A stretch of DNA of 64,000 nt from Tannerellaceae bacterium (GTDB lineage: Bacteria; Bacteroidota; Bacteroidia; Bacteroidales; Tannerellaceae): positions 1 to 64,000 of the forward strand of contig JAJQEE010000158.1 in NCBI GenBank assembly GCA_021201865.1. Direction: 5' to 3'. The notes under the pieces are model-generated. The model saw nothing but the letters and a program-made list of their open reading frames with translations, did no database searches and had not been told where the DNA came from. This document shows, in pieces, positions 38,645 through 47,416 of this stretch; positions within the stretch are counted from its first letter, which is position 1; each line of letters opens with the position of its first letter. The position numbers and the translations under genes were made by a program.

Positions 38645-39061
38645 CTACAGGCGGAGAGCCAAAGCTTTATTCTCATGTTCTTCCATGATCTCTCGTTCGC
38701 CTGGTCCTTTATCATCAATTCCGCATAAGTGTAATATTCCATGAATAATAGTCCGGAGGAGTTCTTCCTCATAGTTGGTATGGAATTTTTCGGCATTGGT
38801 TTTAACAGTGTCCAGACTGATGAAAAGATCACCGGAAATTTTATCTCCTTCGGAATAATCAAAGGTGATAATATCCGTATAATAATCATGTTGCAGATAC
38901 TGGCGGTTCACCTCTAATATTTTTTCATCCGAACAGAAGATGTAACTAATATCACCTGTCTTTTTTCCATAGGTAGCGGCTACCTGTTTGATCCAGTTAG
39001 ATACTTCTCTTTTTTTCAGAACCGGCGGTTTGATGTCTTCTGTGTAATAAGATATTGCCAT
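38645..39061 (-). CDS. ybeY: rRNA maturation endoribonuclease YbeY
   Basis: A 138-residue metal-dependent RNase acting in 16S rRNA 3'-end processing and ribosome quality control. The active-site block is TIIHGILHLCGIDDKGPGE: the first two His of the usual H-x3-H-x5-H are present, but the third position is Asp. I believe relatives in Bacteroidetes often lack that third His, but have not checked. It lies 12 bases after the spmAB-like gene on the same strand. Confidence 0.88.
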   Translation of the reverse strand: MAISYYTEDIKPPVLKKREVSNWIKQVAATYGKKTGDISYIFCSDEKILEVNRQYLQHDYYTDIITFDYSEGDKISGDLFISLDTVKTNAEKFHTNYEEELLRTIIHGILHLCGIDDKGPGEREIMEEHENKALALRL

Positions 39062-39073
39062 AAATTTTATATA

Positions 39074-40306
39074 TCAGCTAAAGAATAAATAAGCCATTGC
39101 AATAGCGGTGAGTGCACCTGCTAAATCTGCAAGTAAAGAATATTGAATGGTATAGCGTGTATTCCGTATTCCTACGCTACCATAATAGAGAGCTACTACA
39201 TAAAAAGTAGTATCTGTTGATCCCTGTGCGATGGAAGCCAGTCTTCCTACAAAAGAGTCTGCCCCATAGGTATTCATGGCATCAATCATCATGCCTCGCG
39301 CACCACTTCCACTCAATGGTTTCATCAGCATGGTAGGTAATGCTTCTATAAACTGGGTATCCATACCTACAGAACTCACTCCAAACCGTACGCTTTCAAT
39401 GACGAAATCCATTGCTCCGGAAGCCCGGAAAACACCAATCCCTACTAAGACTGCAATGAGGTAGGGGATAATGGTGACAGCCGTCTTAAATCCTTCCTTT
39501 GCGCCTTCAATAAATGTATCATACACATTGAGTTTTTTACGCAGGCCACAAACAATAAAACCACATATGATCGTAAAAAGAAGACTGTTCGCAAATACGG
39601 TTGAGTATAAAGAAACCTGTGATTGGTCCAGTGAAGTGAAAAGCCAGACTAATCCACCGATCAGTAAGATCAGGCTACTAAAAAAAATGAACAGGTTCTT
39701 CTGGAATATATTGATTTTTTGTTTGAAACAGATCAGAAGAGTAACGAACAAAGTAGAGGCAAAGGTTGCCAGCATGATCGGGAGGAAAACATCAGAAGGA
39801 TTTCCCGCTCCCATTTGCGCCCGGTACATCATTACGGAGATGGGTATCAATGTCAGACCGGATGCGTTGATACATAGGAACATAATCATAGGGTTGCTCG
39901 CCATCTCTTTCTCTTTGTTCAATTCCTGGAGTTGTTGCATCGCTTTCAATCCCATAGGAGTTGCCGCATTGTCTAATCCTAATAAATTGGCTGACAGGTT
40001 CATAAAGATAGATCCGGTGACTGGATGATTTTTGGGGATTTCCGGAAATAGCCTACTGAATACAGGAGCAGATAGTCGGGAAAATGCCTGAATCACTCCA
40101 CCTTTTTCTCCTATTTTCATAATTCCCAGCCATAGTGACAGCACACCTGTCAATCCTAAAGAGATCTCAAATCCTGTTTTGGCAGTCTCAAAGGTGGCAT
40201 TGATTATATCTGTAAATACTTCCGTATCCCCGATAAAAATAAGTTTAGCGAACGCAACCACAAAAGCGATCAGGAAAAAAGCGATCCAGATATAATTTAA
40301 AACCAT
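39074..40306 (-). CDS. SpmA/SpmB-like nucleoside-recognition membrane protein
   Basis: A 410-residue polytopic membrane protein with two 'Gate' (nucleoside recognition) domains, matching a fusion of spore maturation proteins SpmA and SpmB as found in non-sporulating Bacteroidetes. ANLLGLDNAATPMGLKAM and PLSGSGARGMM are conserved signatures, and APVFSRLFPEIP is shared with SpmA. The role outside sporulation is unknown. A TTG codon at 40339 overlaps the -7 box at 40337-40344, so the ATG at 40306 (MVLNYIWIAF) is taken as the start. Confidence 0.85.
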   Translation of the reverse strand: MVLNYIWIAFFLIAFVVAFAKLIFIGDTEVFTDIINATFETAKTGFEISLGLTGVLSLWLGIMKIGEKGGVIQAFSRLSAPVFSRLFPEIPKNHPVTGSIFMNLSANLLGLDNAATPMGLKAMQQLQELNKEKEMASNPMIMFLCINASGLTLIPISVMMYRAQMGAGNPSDVFLPIMLATFASTLFVTLLICFKQKINIFQKNLFIFFSSLILLIGGLVWLFTSLDQSQVSLYSTVFANSLLFTIICGFIVCGLRKKLNVYDTFIEGAKEGFKTAVTIIPYLIAVLVGIGVFRASGAMDFVIESVRFGVSSVGMDTQFIEALPTMLMKPLSGSGARGMMIDAMNTYGADSFVGRLASIAQGSTDTTFYVVALYYGSVGIRNTRYTIQYSLLADLAGALTAIAMAYLFFS

Positions 40307-40336
40307 GCGGATTGAAAATTTACTATATGTGATGGA

Positions 40337-40344
40337 CAAAGATA
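40337..40344 (-). promoter_or_regulatory. -7 box for the spmAB-like gene
   Basis: The minus strand reads TATCTTTG. It overlaps an alternative upstream TTG start and so favours the ATG at 40306. Confidence 0.55.
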
Positions 40345-40354
40345 AAGATTCTTC

Positions 40355-40385
40355 TTTGTATTAAGAAGCTGTTTCCTTAAATTTG
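40355..40385 (+). promoter_or_regulatory. Full promoter for the 2-hydroxyacid dehydrogenase gene
   Basis: TTTG (40355-40358), a 19-base spacer and TAAATTTG (40378-40385) make a complete Bacteroidetes -33/-7 promoter. It is divergent from the spmAB-like promoter. Confidence 0.7.
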
Positions 40386-40419
40386 ATGCCGTTATGAATG
40401 ATCTATAATTCCTGTTAGC

Positions 40420-41379
40420 ATGAAGATTTTATTTACATATGATATGTTCCGGGAAGGTTTTGCCTCCTTGGAAGAACGGTATGAAGTGACTTTTCCGGAG
40501 GGCCGGGATTTTACTTATGAAGAAGTTATGAGTAGGATTGCAGAGTATGATGTACTCTGTTCCATGTTTGATTTTCCAGTCAATAAAGAGTTAATAGACC
40601 AGGCACCCAACCTGAAATTGATCGCTAATTATGCGGTAGGGTATAATAACATCGATGTAAACTATGCTGTTGAAAAAGGAATTGCTGTAGCTAACACTCC
40701 GGACCCTGTTACTGCTCCAACTGCTAACTTAGCTTTGGGACTGATGCTGGATGTGGCCCGGCGTATCACCGAATGTGACCGGAAACTCCGTGCGTTAGGA
40801 AAAAATATGAAGATAGGAATTATGGAAAATCTGGGTGTTCATATAACTGGTCAGACATTAGGAATCATTGGGATGGGACGGATTGGAAAAGCTCTCTGTA
40901 AGCGTGCCTGTGCTTGTGGGATGGAGGTGATTTATTATAACCGGAGACAACTCAGCCTGGAGGAAGAAACGAAATTGAATGTTACCTATGTGACTAAAGA
41001 AGAGTTATTGGTACGGGCCGATTTTATTTCTCTGAATGCTCCGTATACGCCTGAAACATTCCACATCATAGGAGAAGAAGAACTGAAACTCATGAAGCCT
41101 ACTGCTATTCTGATCAATACTGCCCGTGGGCCGTTGGTAGATGAACATGCATTGGTGAGAGCATTGACAGAAAAAAGAATCCGGGGGGCCGGGCTGGATG
41201 TTTTTGAATTTGGTGATTATCCGTTACCGGAATTACTGGCTTTAGACAATATGGTTCTGACTCCGCATATTGGAACACAAACAACCCATGCCCGGTTAGA
41301 GATGGCCCGCGCGGTTTCTAATAATGTCATCGGTTTCATCGAAGGGGATCGTCCGGTGAACAGAGTGTATAAATCATGA
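40420..41379 (+). CDS. D-isomer 2-hydroxyacid dehydrogenase
   Basis: A 319-residue NAD(P)-dependent dehydrogenase of the D-2-hydroxyacid family (glyoxylate/hydroxypyruvate reductase-like). The Rossmann motif is TLGIIGMGRIGKALCKRA, the catalytic Arg is in LINTARGPLVDE, and the Glu-His pair lies in GLDVFEFGDYP and LTPHIGTQT. The natural substrate is not evident. Its stop overlaps the start of the next gene by four bases (ATGA), so the two are translationally coupled. Confidence 0.9.
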   Translation: MKILFTYDMFREGFASLEERYEVTFPEGRDFTYEEVMSRIAEYDVLCSMFDFPVNKELIDQAPNLKLIANYAVGYNNIDVNYAVEKGIAVANTPDPVTAPTANLALGLMLDVARRITECDRKLRALGKNMKIGIMENLGVHITGQTLGIIGMGRIGKALCKRACACGMEVIYYNRRQLSLEEETKLNVTYVTKEELLVRADFISLNAPYTPETFHIIGEEELKLMKPTAILINTARGPLVDEHALVRALTEKRIRGAGLDVFEFGDYPLPELLALDNMVLTPHIGTQTTHARLEMARAVSNNVIGFIEGDRPVNRVYKS

Positions 41380-42089
41380 CTGCAACGTTTCTTTTGAATG
41401 AATTGAAGTCTGTTGCTAATCCGGAAAAAGCTGCTTTTTTACAACGGTTTTTTAAAACCGGTCCGGGGGAATATGCCGAAGGGGATATTTTTCTGGGATT
41501 AGTCACTCCGTTGGTCCGGAGTATTGTAAAATCCAACAGACAGACTCCGTTATCAGAACTGAGTATTTTAATGCAGAGTGAATATCACGAAGCCCGTGCA
41601 TGCGCTTTATTGATCCTTGTGGAACAATTTAAAAGAGCAAAGGAAGAGGAGCGGAGTAAGATATATGATTTCTACCTGGAACATCGTGCTGGGATTAATA
41701 ACTGGGATTTGGTAGATATCACATGCCCTCATATAGTCGGAGCGTGGTTACTGGATAAGGACCGGTCGGTCTTATATGATCTGGTAAAGAGTTCTGATTT
41801 GTGGGAACAACGAATCGCGATGGTATCCACTATTACTTTCATCCGGAAAAGAGACTATGCAGATGCTTTGGCCCTGGCTACTGAACTTTTGGTTCACACC
41901 CATGATCTGATGCATAAGGCTGTCGGATGGATGCTTCGGGAAATTGGAAAGAGAGACCGGGCGGTTTTATCTGATTTTTTAAATACCTATGCAAGCCGGA
42001 TGCCACGTACAGCTTTAAGATATGCTATTGAACACTATCCGGAACAGGAAAGACAATTTTATCTGAAAATTCCACGGTTAAAGAAATAA
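41376..42089 (+). CDS. AlkD-like DNA alkylation repair protein
   Basis: A 237-residue all-helical HEAT-repeat protein of the DNA alkylation repair family. Signatures are LGLVTPLVRSIVK near the N-terminus, YHEARACALLILVEQ, NNWDLVDITCPHIVGAWL with conserved Trp and Asp, and HKAVGWMLREIGKRD. AlkD relatives excise bulky or cationic alkylated bases without base flipping; whether this member is an active glycosylase is uncertain. It overlaps the dehydrogenase by four bases. Confidence 0.88.
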   Translation: MTATFLLNELKSVANPEKAAFLQRFFKTGPGEYAEGDIFLGLVTPLVRSIVKSNRQTPLSELSILMQSEYHEARACALLILVEQFKRAKEEERSKIYDFYLEHRAGINNWDLVDITCPHIVGAWLLDKDRSVLYDLVKSSDLWEQRIAMVSTITFIRKRDYADALALATELLVHTHDLMHKAVGWMLREIGKRDRAVLSDFLNTYASRMPRTALRYAIEHYPEQERQFYLKIPRLKK

Positions 42090-42562
42090 AAGAAGAATAA
42101 GCAGTAAAAAACTATTTGAAGCATAAAATGGACTATATTTTTCTATTTTGTTCTTCTTTTTGAATAGTTATTTCAGTGTTATTTTGATTTTAGTGTCTAT
42201 ATTTTACTGTGAAAATGATATTTTTATTCTCTAAAAATATTTTTTTGTTTTTAATTCTTGGTTTTTAAGCGTAAATTTGCATCTGTTTAACTCGTCGAGA
42301 ATCGGTTTTTTATTTTTCTGTTACACATTGGTTTAAAATATGGAGATTAGAGAATCCTTTTTTGACAAATTGTAATTAATAAGAATGGCACCTTATATTT
42401 TTCATAAATCCGGATTAGTAATAAATACTAATTTTTTATCACAGGATCAATCGGGAAAATTTCTTATCGAAAAAAAAGTTACATTTGTGAAAATAATGAT
42501 TTAACTATATAATTAAATCATTATATAATTATAGGTGGATATGTAATCAGTGGAGATAAAAT
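42090..42562. other. AT-rich intergenic region upstream of aroK
   Basis: No convincing gene is seen. Besides the aroK-proximal -7 box there is another TAnnTTTG match (TAAATTTG, 42272-42279), so a longer 280-base aroK leader is possible. A 39-codon open stretch (42385-42504) overlaps the aroK promoter and resembles nothing. Confidence 0.5.
42480..42487 (+). promoter_or_regulatory. -7 box for aroK-ald
   Basis: TACATTTG matches TAnnTTTG, 75 bases before the aroK ATG. Confidence 0.5.
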
Positions 42563-43084
42563 ATGAAACGTATTTTTCTGATCGGTTATATGGGAGCGGG
42601 AAAGACAACTGTCGGCAAAAATCTGGCAGAACGAATGGGGCTTTCATTTATAGATCTGGATTGTTATATAGAAAACCGATACCATAAAACGGTCAGGCAA
42701 ATTTTTGATGAAAAAGGGGAGGAAGCTTTTCGTGAAATAGAACGCTCTGTTCTGCAGGAGGTTGCTCTTTTTGAAAATGTACTGGTTTCGACCGGTGGAG
42801 GTGCTCCGGTGTATTTTGATAATATGGAATTTATGAATGCAAAAGGTACGACTGTTTATTTGCAGGTTTCTGTGGAAGAATTGGCCAATCGCCTGGAGCT
42901 TTGTAAACATACACGTCCGGTACTGAAAGATCGTTGCGGGGAAGAATTAAAGGCATTCATCGCGGAAAATCTTTATAAAAGAGAACCTTTTTATAAAAAG
43001 GCTGCGATTGTTTTTAATGCGGAGAACATGTTGACGGAAACAGATGTTGAGAATATATCAAAAACACTGGAAAAGTTATTATAA
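42563..43084 (+). CDS. aroK: Shikimate kinase
   Basis: A 173-residue P-loop kinase that phosphorylates shikimate at the 3-hydroxyl in the chorismate pathway. Walker A is GYMGAGKTTVGKNLA, the shikimate site is DLDCYIE and FREIERSVL, STGGGAPV is the Walker-B-like motif, and the LID region contains RPVLKDR. It is followed after 6 bases by alanine dehydrogenase, so the two share a message despite different pathways. Confidence 0.95.
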   Translation: MKRIFLIGYMGAGKTTVGKNLAERMGLSFIDLDCYIENRYHKTVRQIFDEKGEEAFREIERSVLQEVALFENVLVSTGGGAPVYFDNMEFMNAKGTTVYLQVSVEELANRLELCKHTRPVLKDRCGEELKAFIAENLYKREPFYKKAAIVFNAENMLTETDVENISKTLEKLL

Positions 43085-43090
43085 TATAGT

Positions 43091-44305
43091 ATGGGGAGCA
43101 CGGATCGTAAATATATACAAGGAACTGCTTATATTCCACAGGAATTATTGTCTGAATTGACTAAAGTGGGAAATCGATTAGTCATCGGAATTCCATGTGA
43201 GAGAAGTAAAGAGGAGAGAAGATTACCTTTGAGTCCTGAAGCGGTTGATATATTAACGGATACCGGACACCGGATATTGGTAGAAACCGGAGCGGGGTTA
43301 GGGATCAACTATTCTGACAATCATTTTTCGGAAGCAGGGGCCGAAATTGTACATTCACCTGCTGAAGTTTTTCAGGCAGATATCATCATAAAAATAATGC
43401 CTCCTCTGCCGGGGGAAGTGGCGTTGATGAAACCAAGAGCAACGGTTTTTTCTTTGGTTCAGTTGAATCAGTTCTTACCGGCAGCTTATGAAGGAATGCT
43501 CGCAAAAAGGATCACCGCAATTGGTTATGAACTGATGGAAGATGACCATAAATCCTTGCCGGTTATGAATGCTATTTCTGAGATTGAAGGAACAGCTTCT
43601 GTTACGGTGGCATCCAACATGCTTAGTGGTATTCAAGGCGGAAAAGGAGTTTTGTTAGGCGGTGTCCCTGGAGTTCCTCCCACGGAAGTATTGATTATTG
43701 GTGCAGGTACAGCCGGAACTGTAGCAGCGCGTGCTGCTTTGGGAATGGGAGCTCTGGTCAAAGTATTTGATCAGGACTTGAATAAACTCCGGGCGATCCA
43801 GCAGGCTTTGGGTCAAATGGTATTTACCTCTAATTTTCATCCCCGTGTTTTGCACAATGCTTTTGTGAGTGCAGATGTGGTGATCGGTGCGATGGAGAAT
43901 CTGAACCCTCATAAAAGATATCTGATCGCTGAAGATTTGGTCCGGAGTATGAAGAAAGGGGCGCTGATCATTGATCTGCAGATCAATCAGGGAGGTTGTT
44001 TTGAGACAACCTGCTGTTTATCCTCTGCAGATCCGGAAATATTTGAACAGTTTGGCATACTTCATTATTGTAAGCCTAATATCAGTAATTATGTTGCCCG
44101 GACAGCTTCTATGGCGTTAAGTAATATTTTCGTGAGTATGTTGAAAATGTTAGGGGATGCAGGATCGATTCAGGCAATGATACAAGTGGAAGATGGCTTC
44201 CGTGCCGGAGTATATATGTATGGCGGTAAACCGGTAAATAATTATGTTTCCAGCCATTTTAATATGTTATCCAATAATCTGGATATTTATCTGTCAGCAT
44301 TTTGA
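43091..44305 (+). CDS. ald: Alanine dehydrogenase
   Basis: A 404-residue NAD-dependent L-alanine dehydrogenase that interconverts alanine with pyruvate and ammonia. It starts with about 30 extra residues, then GIPCERSKEERRLPLSPEAV, the substrate-binding region with the conserved Arg. The Rossmann fold is VLIIGAGTAGTVAARAALGMG. The central catalytic His of canonical enzymes (in the KAHT-like region) is not obvious, so a related transhydrogenase-like dehydrogenase is the alternative. Confidence 0.85.
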   Translation: MGSTDRKYIQGTAYIPQELLSELTKVGNRLVIGIPCERSKEERRLPLSPEAVDILTDTGHRILVETGAGLGINYSDNHFSEAGAEIVHSPAEVFQADIIIKIMPPLPGEVALMKPRATVFSLVQLNQFLPAAYEGMLAKRITAIGYELMEDDHKSLPVMNAISEIEGTASVTVASNMLSGIQGGKGVLLGGVPGVPPTEVLIIGAGTAGTVAARAALGMGALVKVFDQDLNKLRAIQQALGQMVFTSNFHPRVLHNAFVSADVVIGAMENLNPHKRYLIAEDLVRSMKKGALIIDLQINQGGCFETTCCLSSADPEIFEQFGILHYCKPNISNYVARTASMALSNIFVSMLKMLGDAGSIQAMIQVEDGFRAGVYMYGGKPVNNYVSSHFNMLSNNLDIYLSAF

Positions 44306-44316
44306 CAGAGGGTTGA

Positions 44317-44348
44317 TTTGAGGAAGTAAAGTATATTCCTTACTTTTG
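44317..44348 (+). promoter_or_regulatory. Full promoter for korAB
   Basis: TTTG (44317-44320), a 20-base spacer and TACTTTTG (44341-44348) form a good -33/-7 pair. The leader to the ATG at 44455 is about 100 bases. Confidence 0.7.
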
Positions 44349-44454
44349 AGAGTCATTGAATGTAAAACAGTAGTTAAATAGAATACTTATATTATTCTTA
44401 ACTCTTTTAACTGCTAATTAGAAGAATAACAAAGATCAAAGCTTATATAATATT

Positions 44455-46308
44455 ATGGCAGAACAAACAAAAATTACTACTTTGGAAAAGGTTGTGATCC
44501 GTTTCTCGGGAGATTCCGGAGACGGTATGCAATTAACCGGAACAATTTTTTCCAACTTGTCGGCTCTTTTCGGAAATGAGATCTCTACATTCCCTGATTT
44601 CCCGGCAGAAATTCGTGCGCCACAAGGCTCATTAAGTGGTGTGTCAGGATTCCAGGTACATTTAGGATCCCGTAAAGTATTTACTCCGGGTGATAAAGCT
44701 GATGTGCTGGTGGCAATGAACCCAGCCGCGCTGAAAGTAAACAAAAACAATCTGAAACCGAATGCTATTGTTATTATTGATACCGATTCATTTCAGCAGA
44801 GTGACCTGGATAAAGCCCAGTTCACTACGGACAATCCATTTGGAGAATTGGGACTGACCAACGTACAGGTGGTCGCCGCCCCTATCTCCACCATGGTAAA
44901 AGATGGATTGAAAGATTTCGGCCTGGATAACAAATCTGCTTTGCGATGTAAAAATATGTTTGCCTTAGGATTGGTGTGCTGGTTGTTTGACCGTCCACTG
45001 GAAGAGGCTATGAACATGTTGCAGAATAAATTCTCCAGGAAACCGACAATCGCGAAAGCGAATATCAAAGCATTGACAGACGGCTATAACTACGGTTCAA
45101 ATATTCACGCCACTGTTTCGACCTACCGTATCGAAGGACAGAAAGCAGCTCCGGGATTCTATACAGATGTGAATGGTAATAAAGCGACCGCTTACGGATT
45201 AATCGCTGCGGCTGAAAAGGCCGGACTTAAATTATTCCTCGGAAGTTATCCGATCACACCTGCTACAGATATTCTCCAGGAACTGGCCGCCCGTAAGGAA
45301 TTAGGGGTAAAAGCGGTTCAGGCAGAAGATGAGATCGCAGGTATCTGTACTGCGATTGGAGCCAGTTTTGCCGGGGATCTGGCAGCTACTTCAACTTCCG
45401 GACCGGGTCTTGCTTTGAAGAGTGAAGCCATTGGGCTGGCTGTGATAGCCGAACTTCCTTTGGTGATCATTGATGTACAAAGAGGAGGGCCTTCTACTGG
45501 TTTACCTACCAAAAGTGAACAAACGGACTTATTACAGGCACTGTATGGACGTAACGGAGAAAGCCCGGTAGTAGTGCTGGCTGCTTCTACTCCGACAGAC
45601 TGTTTTGACGCTGCTTTCTGGGCCAGTAAGCTGGCTGTTGAACATATGACGCCGGTTATTCTTTTGACTGATTCTTTTATTGCCAATGGATCCTCTGCAT
45701 GGAAATTGCCGGACTTATCTACTTATCCGGAGATTGTTCCTAATTACGTGGACAAATATAAAGGAGAAGCACCATGGAAACCTTACCGCAGGGATCATGA
45801 AACGTTAGTTCGTTACTGGGCTGTGCCGGGTATGGAGCATTTTGCACACCGGATTGGTGGCCTGGAAAAAGACTATGATACCAGTGCCATCTCTACGGAA
45901 CCGATCAACCATCAGAAGATGGTGGAAACCCGGCAGGCAAAGATCGATAAGATCGCTGATTTCATTCCTGAACTGGAAGTGATAGGAGATCAGGATGCGG
46001 ATCTGTTAATCGTGGGGTGGGGTGGTACCTATGGCCACCTGTATGAAGCGATGGAAGGAATGCATGAAAATGGTAAAAAGGTGGCTTTTGCTCATTTCCG
46101 GTTTATCAGTCCGCTGCCTAAGAATACAGCAGAAGTGCTGGGACGTTTCAAAAAAGTTGTGGTAGCAGAGCAAAACCAGGGTCAGTTTGCAAACTACCTG
46201 CGGAGTAAGATCTCCGGATTTAATCCTTATAAGTTCAACCGTGTAAAAGGTCAACCTTTCGTCGTAGCGAGATTAGTTGAGGAATTTACCAAAATACTGG
46301 AGGCATAA
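44455..46308 (+). CDS. korA: 2-oxoacid:ferredoxin oxidoreductase, fused gamma-alpha subunit
   Basis: A 617-residue subunit in which the gamma domain (VVIRFSGDSGDGMQLTG, residues about 10-190) is fused ahead of the alpha domain (FLGSYPITPATDILQELA onward). With KorB it oxidises a 2-oxoacid, most likely 2-oxoglutarate, to the acyl-CoA while reducing ferredoxin, and can run in reverse for CO2 fixation in reductive TCA metabolism. TSGPGLALKSEAIGLAVIAELP and RGGPSTGLPTKSEQ are typical. The gene ends 3 bases before korB. Pyruvate or branched-chain oxoacids are less likely substrates. Confidence 0.92.
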   Translation: MAEQTKITTLEKVVIRFSGDSGDGMQLTGTIFSNLSALFGNEISTFPDFPAEIRAPQGSLSGVSGFQVHLGSRKVFTPGDKADVLVAMNPAALKVNKNNLKPNAIVIIDTDSFQQSDLDKAQFTTDNPFGELGLTNVQVVAAPISTMVKDGLKDFGLDNKSALRCKNMFALGLVCWLFDRPLEEAMNMLQNKFSRKPTIAKANIKALTDGYNYGSNIHATVSTYRIEGQKAAPGFYTDVNGNKATAYGLIAAAEKAGLKLFLGSYPITPATDILQELAARKELGVKAVQAEDEIAGICTAIGASFAGDLAATSTSGPGLALKSEAIGLAVIAELPLVIIDVQRGGPSTGLPTKSEQTDLLQALYGRNGESPVVVLAASTPTDCFDAAFWASKLAVEHMTPVILLTDSFIANGSSAWKLPDLSTYPEIVPNYVDKYKGEAPWKPYRRDHETLVRYWAVPGMEHFAHRIGGLEKDYDTSAISTEPINHQKMVETRQAKIDKIADFIPELEVIGDQDADLLIVGWGGTYGHLYEAMEGMHENGKKVAFAHFRFISPLPKNTAEVLGRFKKVVVAEQNQGQFANYLRSKISGFNPYKFNRVKGQPFVVARLVEEFTKILEA

Positions 46309-46311
46309 AAG

Positions 46312-47325
46312 ATGGCAACAGATATAAAATACCAACCGAAAGATTATAAAAGTGATCAGTATGTACGCTGGTGTCCGGGATGTGGGGACCATGCTGTATT
46401 GAACTGTCTGCATAAGGCGATGGCTGAAGTAGGGGTGGAACCTCATAATATGGCTGTTATTTCAGGTATCGGCTGTTCCTCCCGTCTGCCTTATTATATG
46501 AATACATACGGCTTCCATACGATCCACGGACGTGGGGCAGCTATTGTAACCGGTGTGAAGACGGCAAGACCGGACCTGAGTGTCTGGTTAATGACCGGAG
46601 ACGGTGACTGTCTGGCTATTGGTGGTAACCACTTTATTCATGCGGTAAGACGGAATATAGACCTGAACATTGTTTTGTTCAATAATAAGATCTATGGTTT
46701 GACAAAAGGCCAGTATTCTCCAACCTCGGATCGTGGAGTAATCACAAAAAGTTCTCCTTATGGAACTGTAGAGGAGCCTTTTATTCCGGCAGAGTTGACG
46801 ATGGGTGCACGGGGAAATTTCTTTGCCCGCCTAATCGATGTGGATTTAAAGAATACGACTGCTGTATTAGCGGAAGCTGCCAGACATAAAGGGACGTCTG
46901 TGGTAGAAGTGCTGGTAAACTGCGTGATCTTTAATGATGGTATTCATAAACAAATTGTAGATAAAGAACACCGGGCAGATCGGACTATTTTCCTGCGCCA
47001 TGGAGAAAAAATGCTTTTTGGCAAAGAGAATGAGAAGGGAATTGTTCTGGACGGTCTCAAACTGAAAGCGGTTACGATTGGTGAAGATGGCTACACATTG
47101 GATGATATACTGGTACATGATGCGTATGAAAAAGATACCACTTTACATATGATGTTAGCGATGATGAGTGGTGATATGCCTATTGCATTAGGAATTATCC
47201 GTCAGGTGGAAGCTCCTGTGTATGATCAGGCTGTAGAAGAGCAGATTGCAGAAGTACAGGCTAAAAATCCGATCCGTACATTGAATGATTATTTAATGAG
47301 CGGAGATGTCTGGGAGGTAAAATGA
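46312..47325 (+). CDS. korB: 2-oxoacid:ferredoxin oxidoreductase, beta subunit
   Basis: A 337-residue thiamine-diphosphate-binding subunit. Cluster cysteines begin with RWCPGCGDHAVLNC, and the TPP motif runs from GDGDCLAIGGNHFIHA to LFNNKIYGLTKGQYSPT. It forms the active enzyme with the upstream gamma-alpha fusion and is followed by a strong terminator, so korAB is a two-gene operon. Confidence 0.95.
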   Translation: MATDIKYQPKDYKSDQYVRWCPGCGDHAVLNCLHKAMAEVGVEPHNMAVISGIGCSSRLPYYMNTYGFHTIHGRGAAIVTGVKTARPDLSVWLMTGDGDCLAIGGNHFIHAVRRNIDLNIVLFNNKIYGLTKGQYSPTSDRGVITKSSPYGTVEEPFIPAELTMGARGNFFARLIDVDLKNTTAVLAEAARHKGTSVVEVLVNCVIFNDGIHKQIVDKEHRADRTIFLRHGEKMLFGKENEKGIVLDGLKLKAVTIGEDGYTLDDILVHDAYEKDTTLHMMLAMMSGDMPIALGIIRQVEAPVYDQAVEEQIAEVQAKNPIRTLNDYLMSGDVWEVK

Positions 47326-47344
47326 TCCCATTAATAAGATAGAG

Positions 47345-47383
47345 AAGAGCCTGTCTGAAGCGTAGTGGACAGGCTCTTTTTGT
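47345..47383 (+). terminator. Terminator after korB
   Basis: An 11-bp perfect stem (47345-47355 with 47368-47378) is followed by TTTTT. Confidence 0.9.
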
Positions 47384-47416
47384 CTGAAATATTTGAATGA
47401 CAGTCAAACCACATAA

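Noticed and set aside
40307..40339. TTG start for the SpmAB-like gene
   Set aside because: It overlaps a TAnnTTTG -7 box, and the ATG at 40306 gives the expected hydrophobic N-terminus.
41182..41187. G6 run in the 2-hydroxyacid dehydrogenase gene
   Set aside because: The reading frame is intact (RIRGAGLDVF), so it is not a break; useful only as a contrast to the G7 and G8 runs.
42385..42504. 39-codon open stretch upstream of aroK
   Set aside because: It overlaps the aroK -7 box, has low-complexity codons and resembles no protein family.
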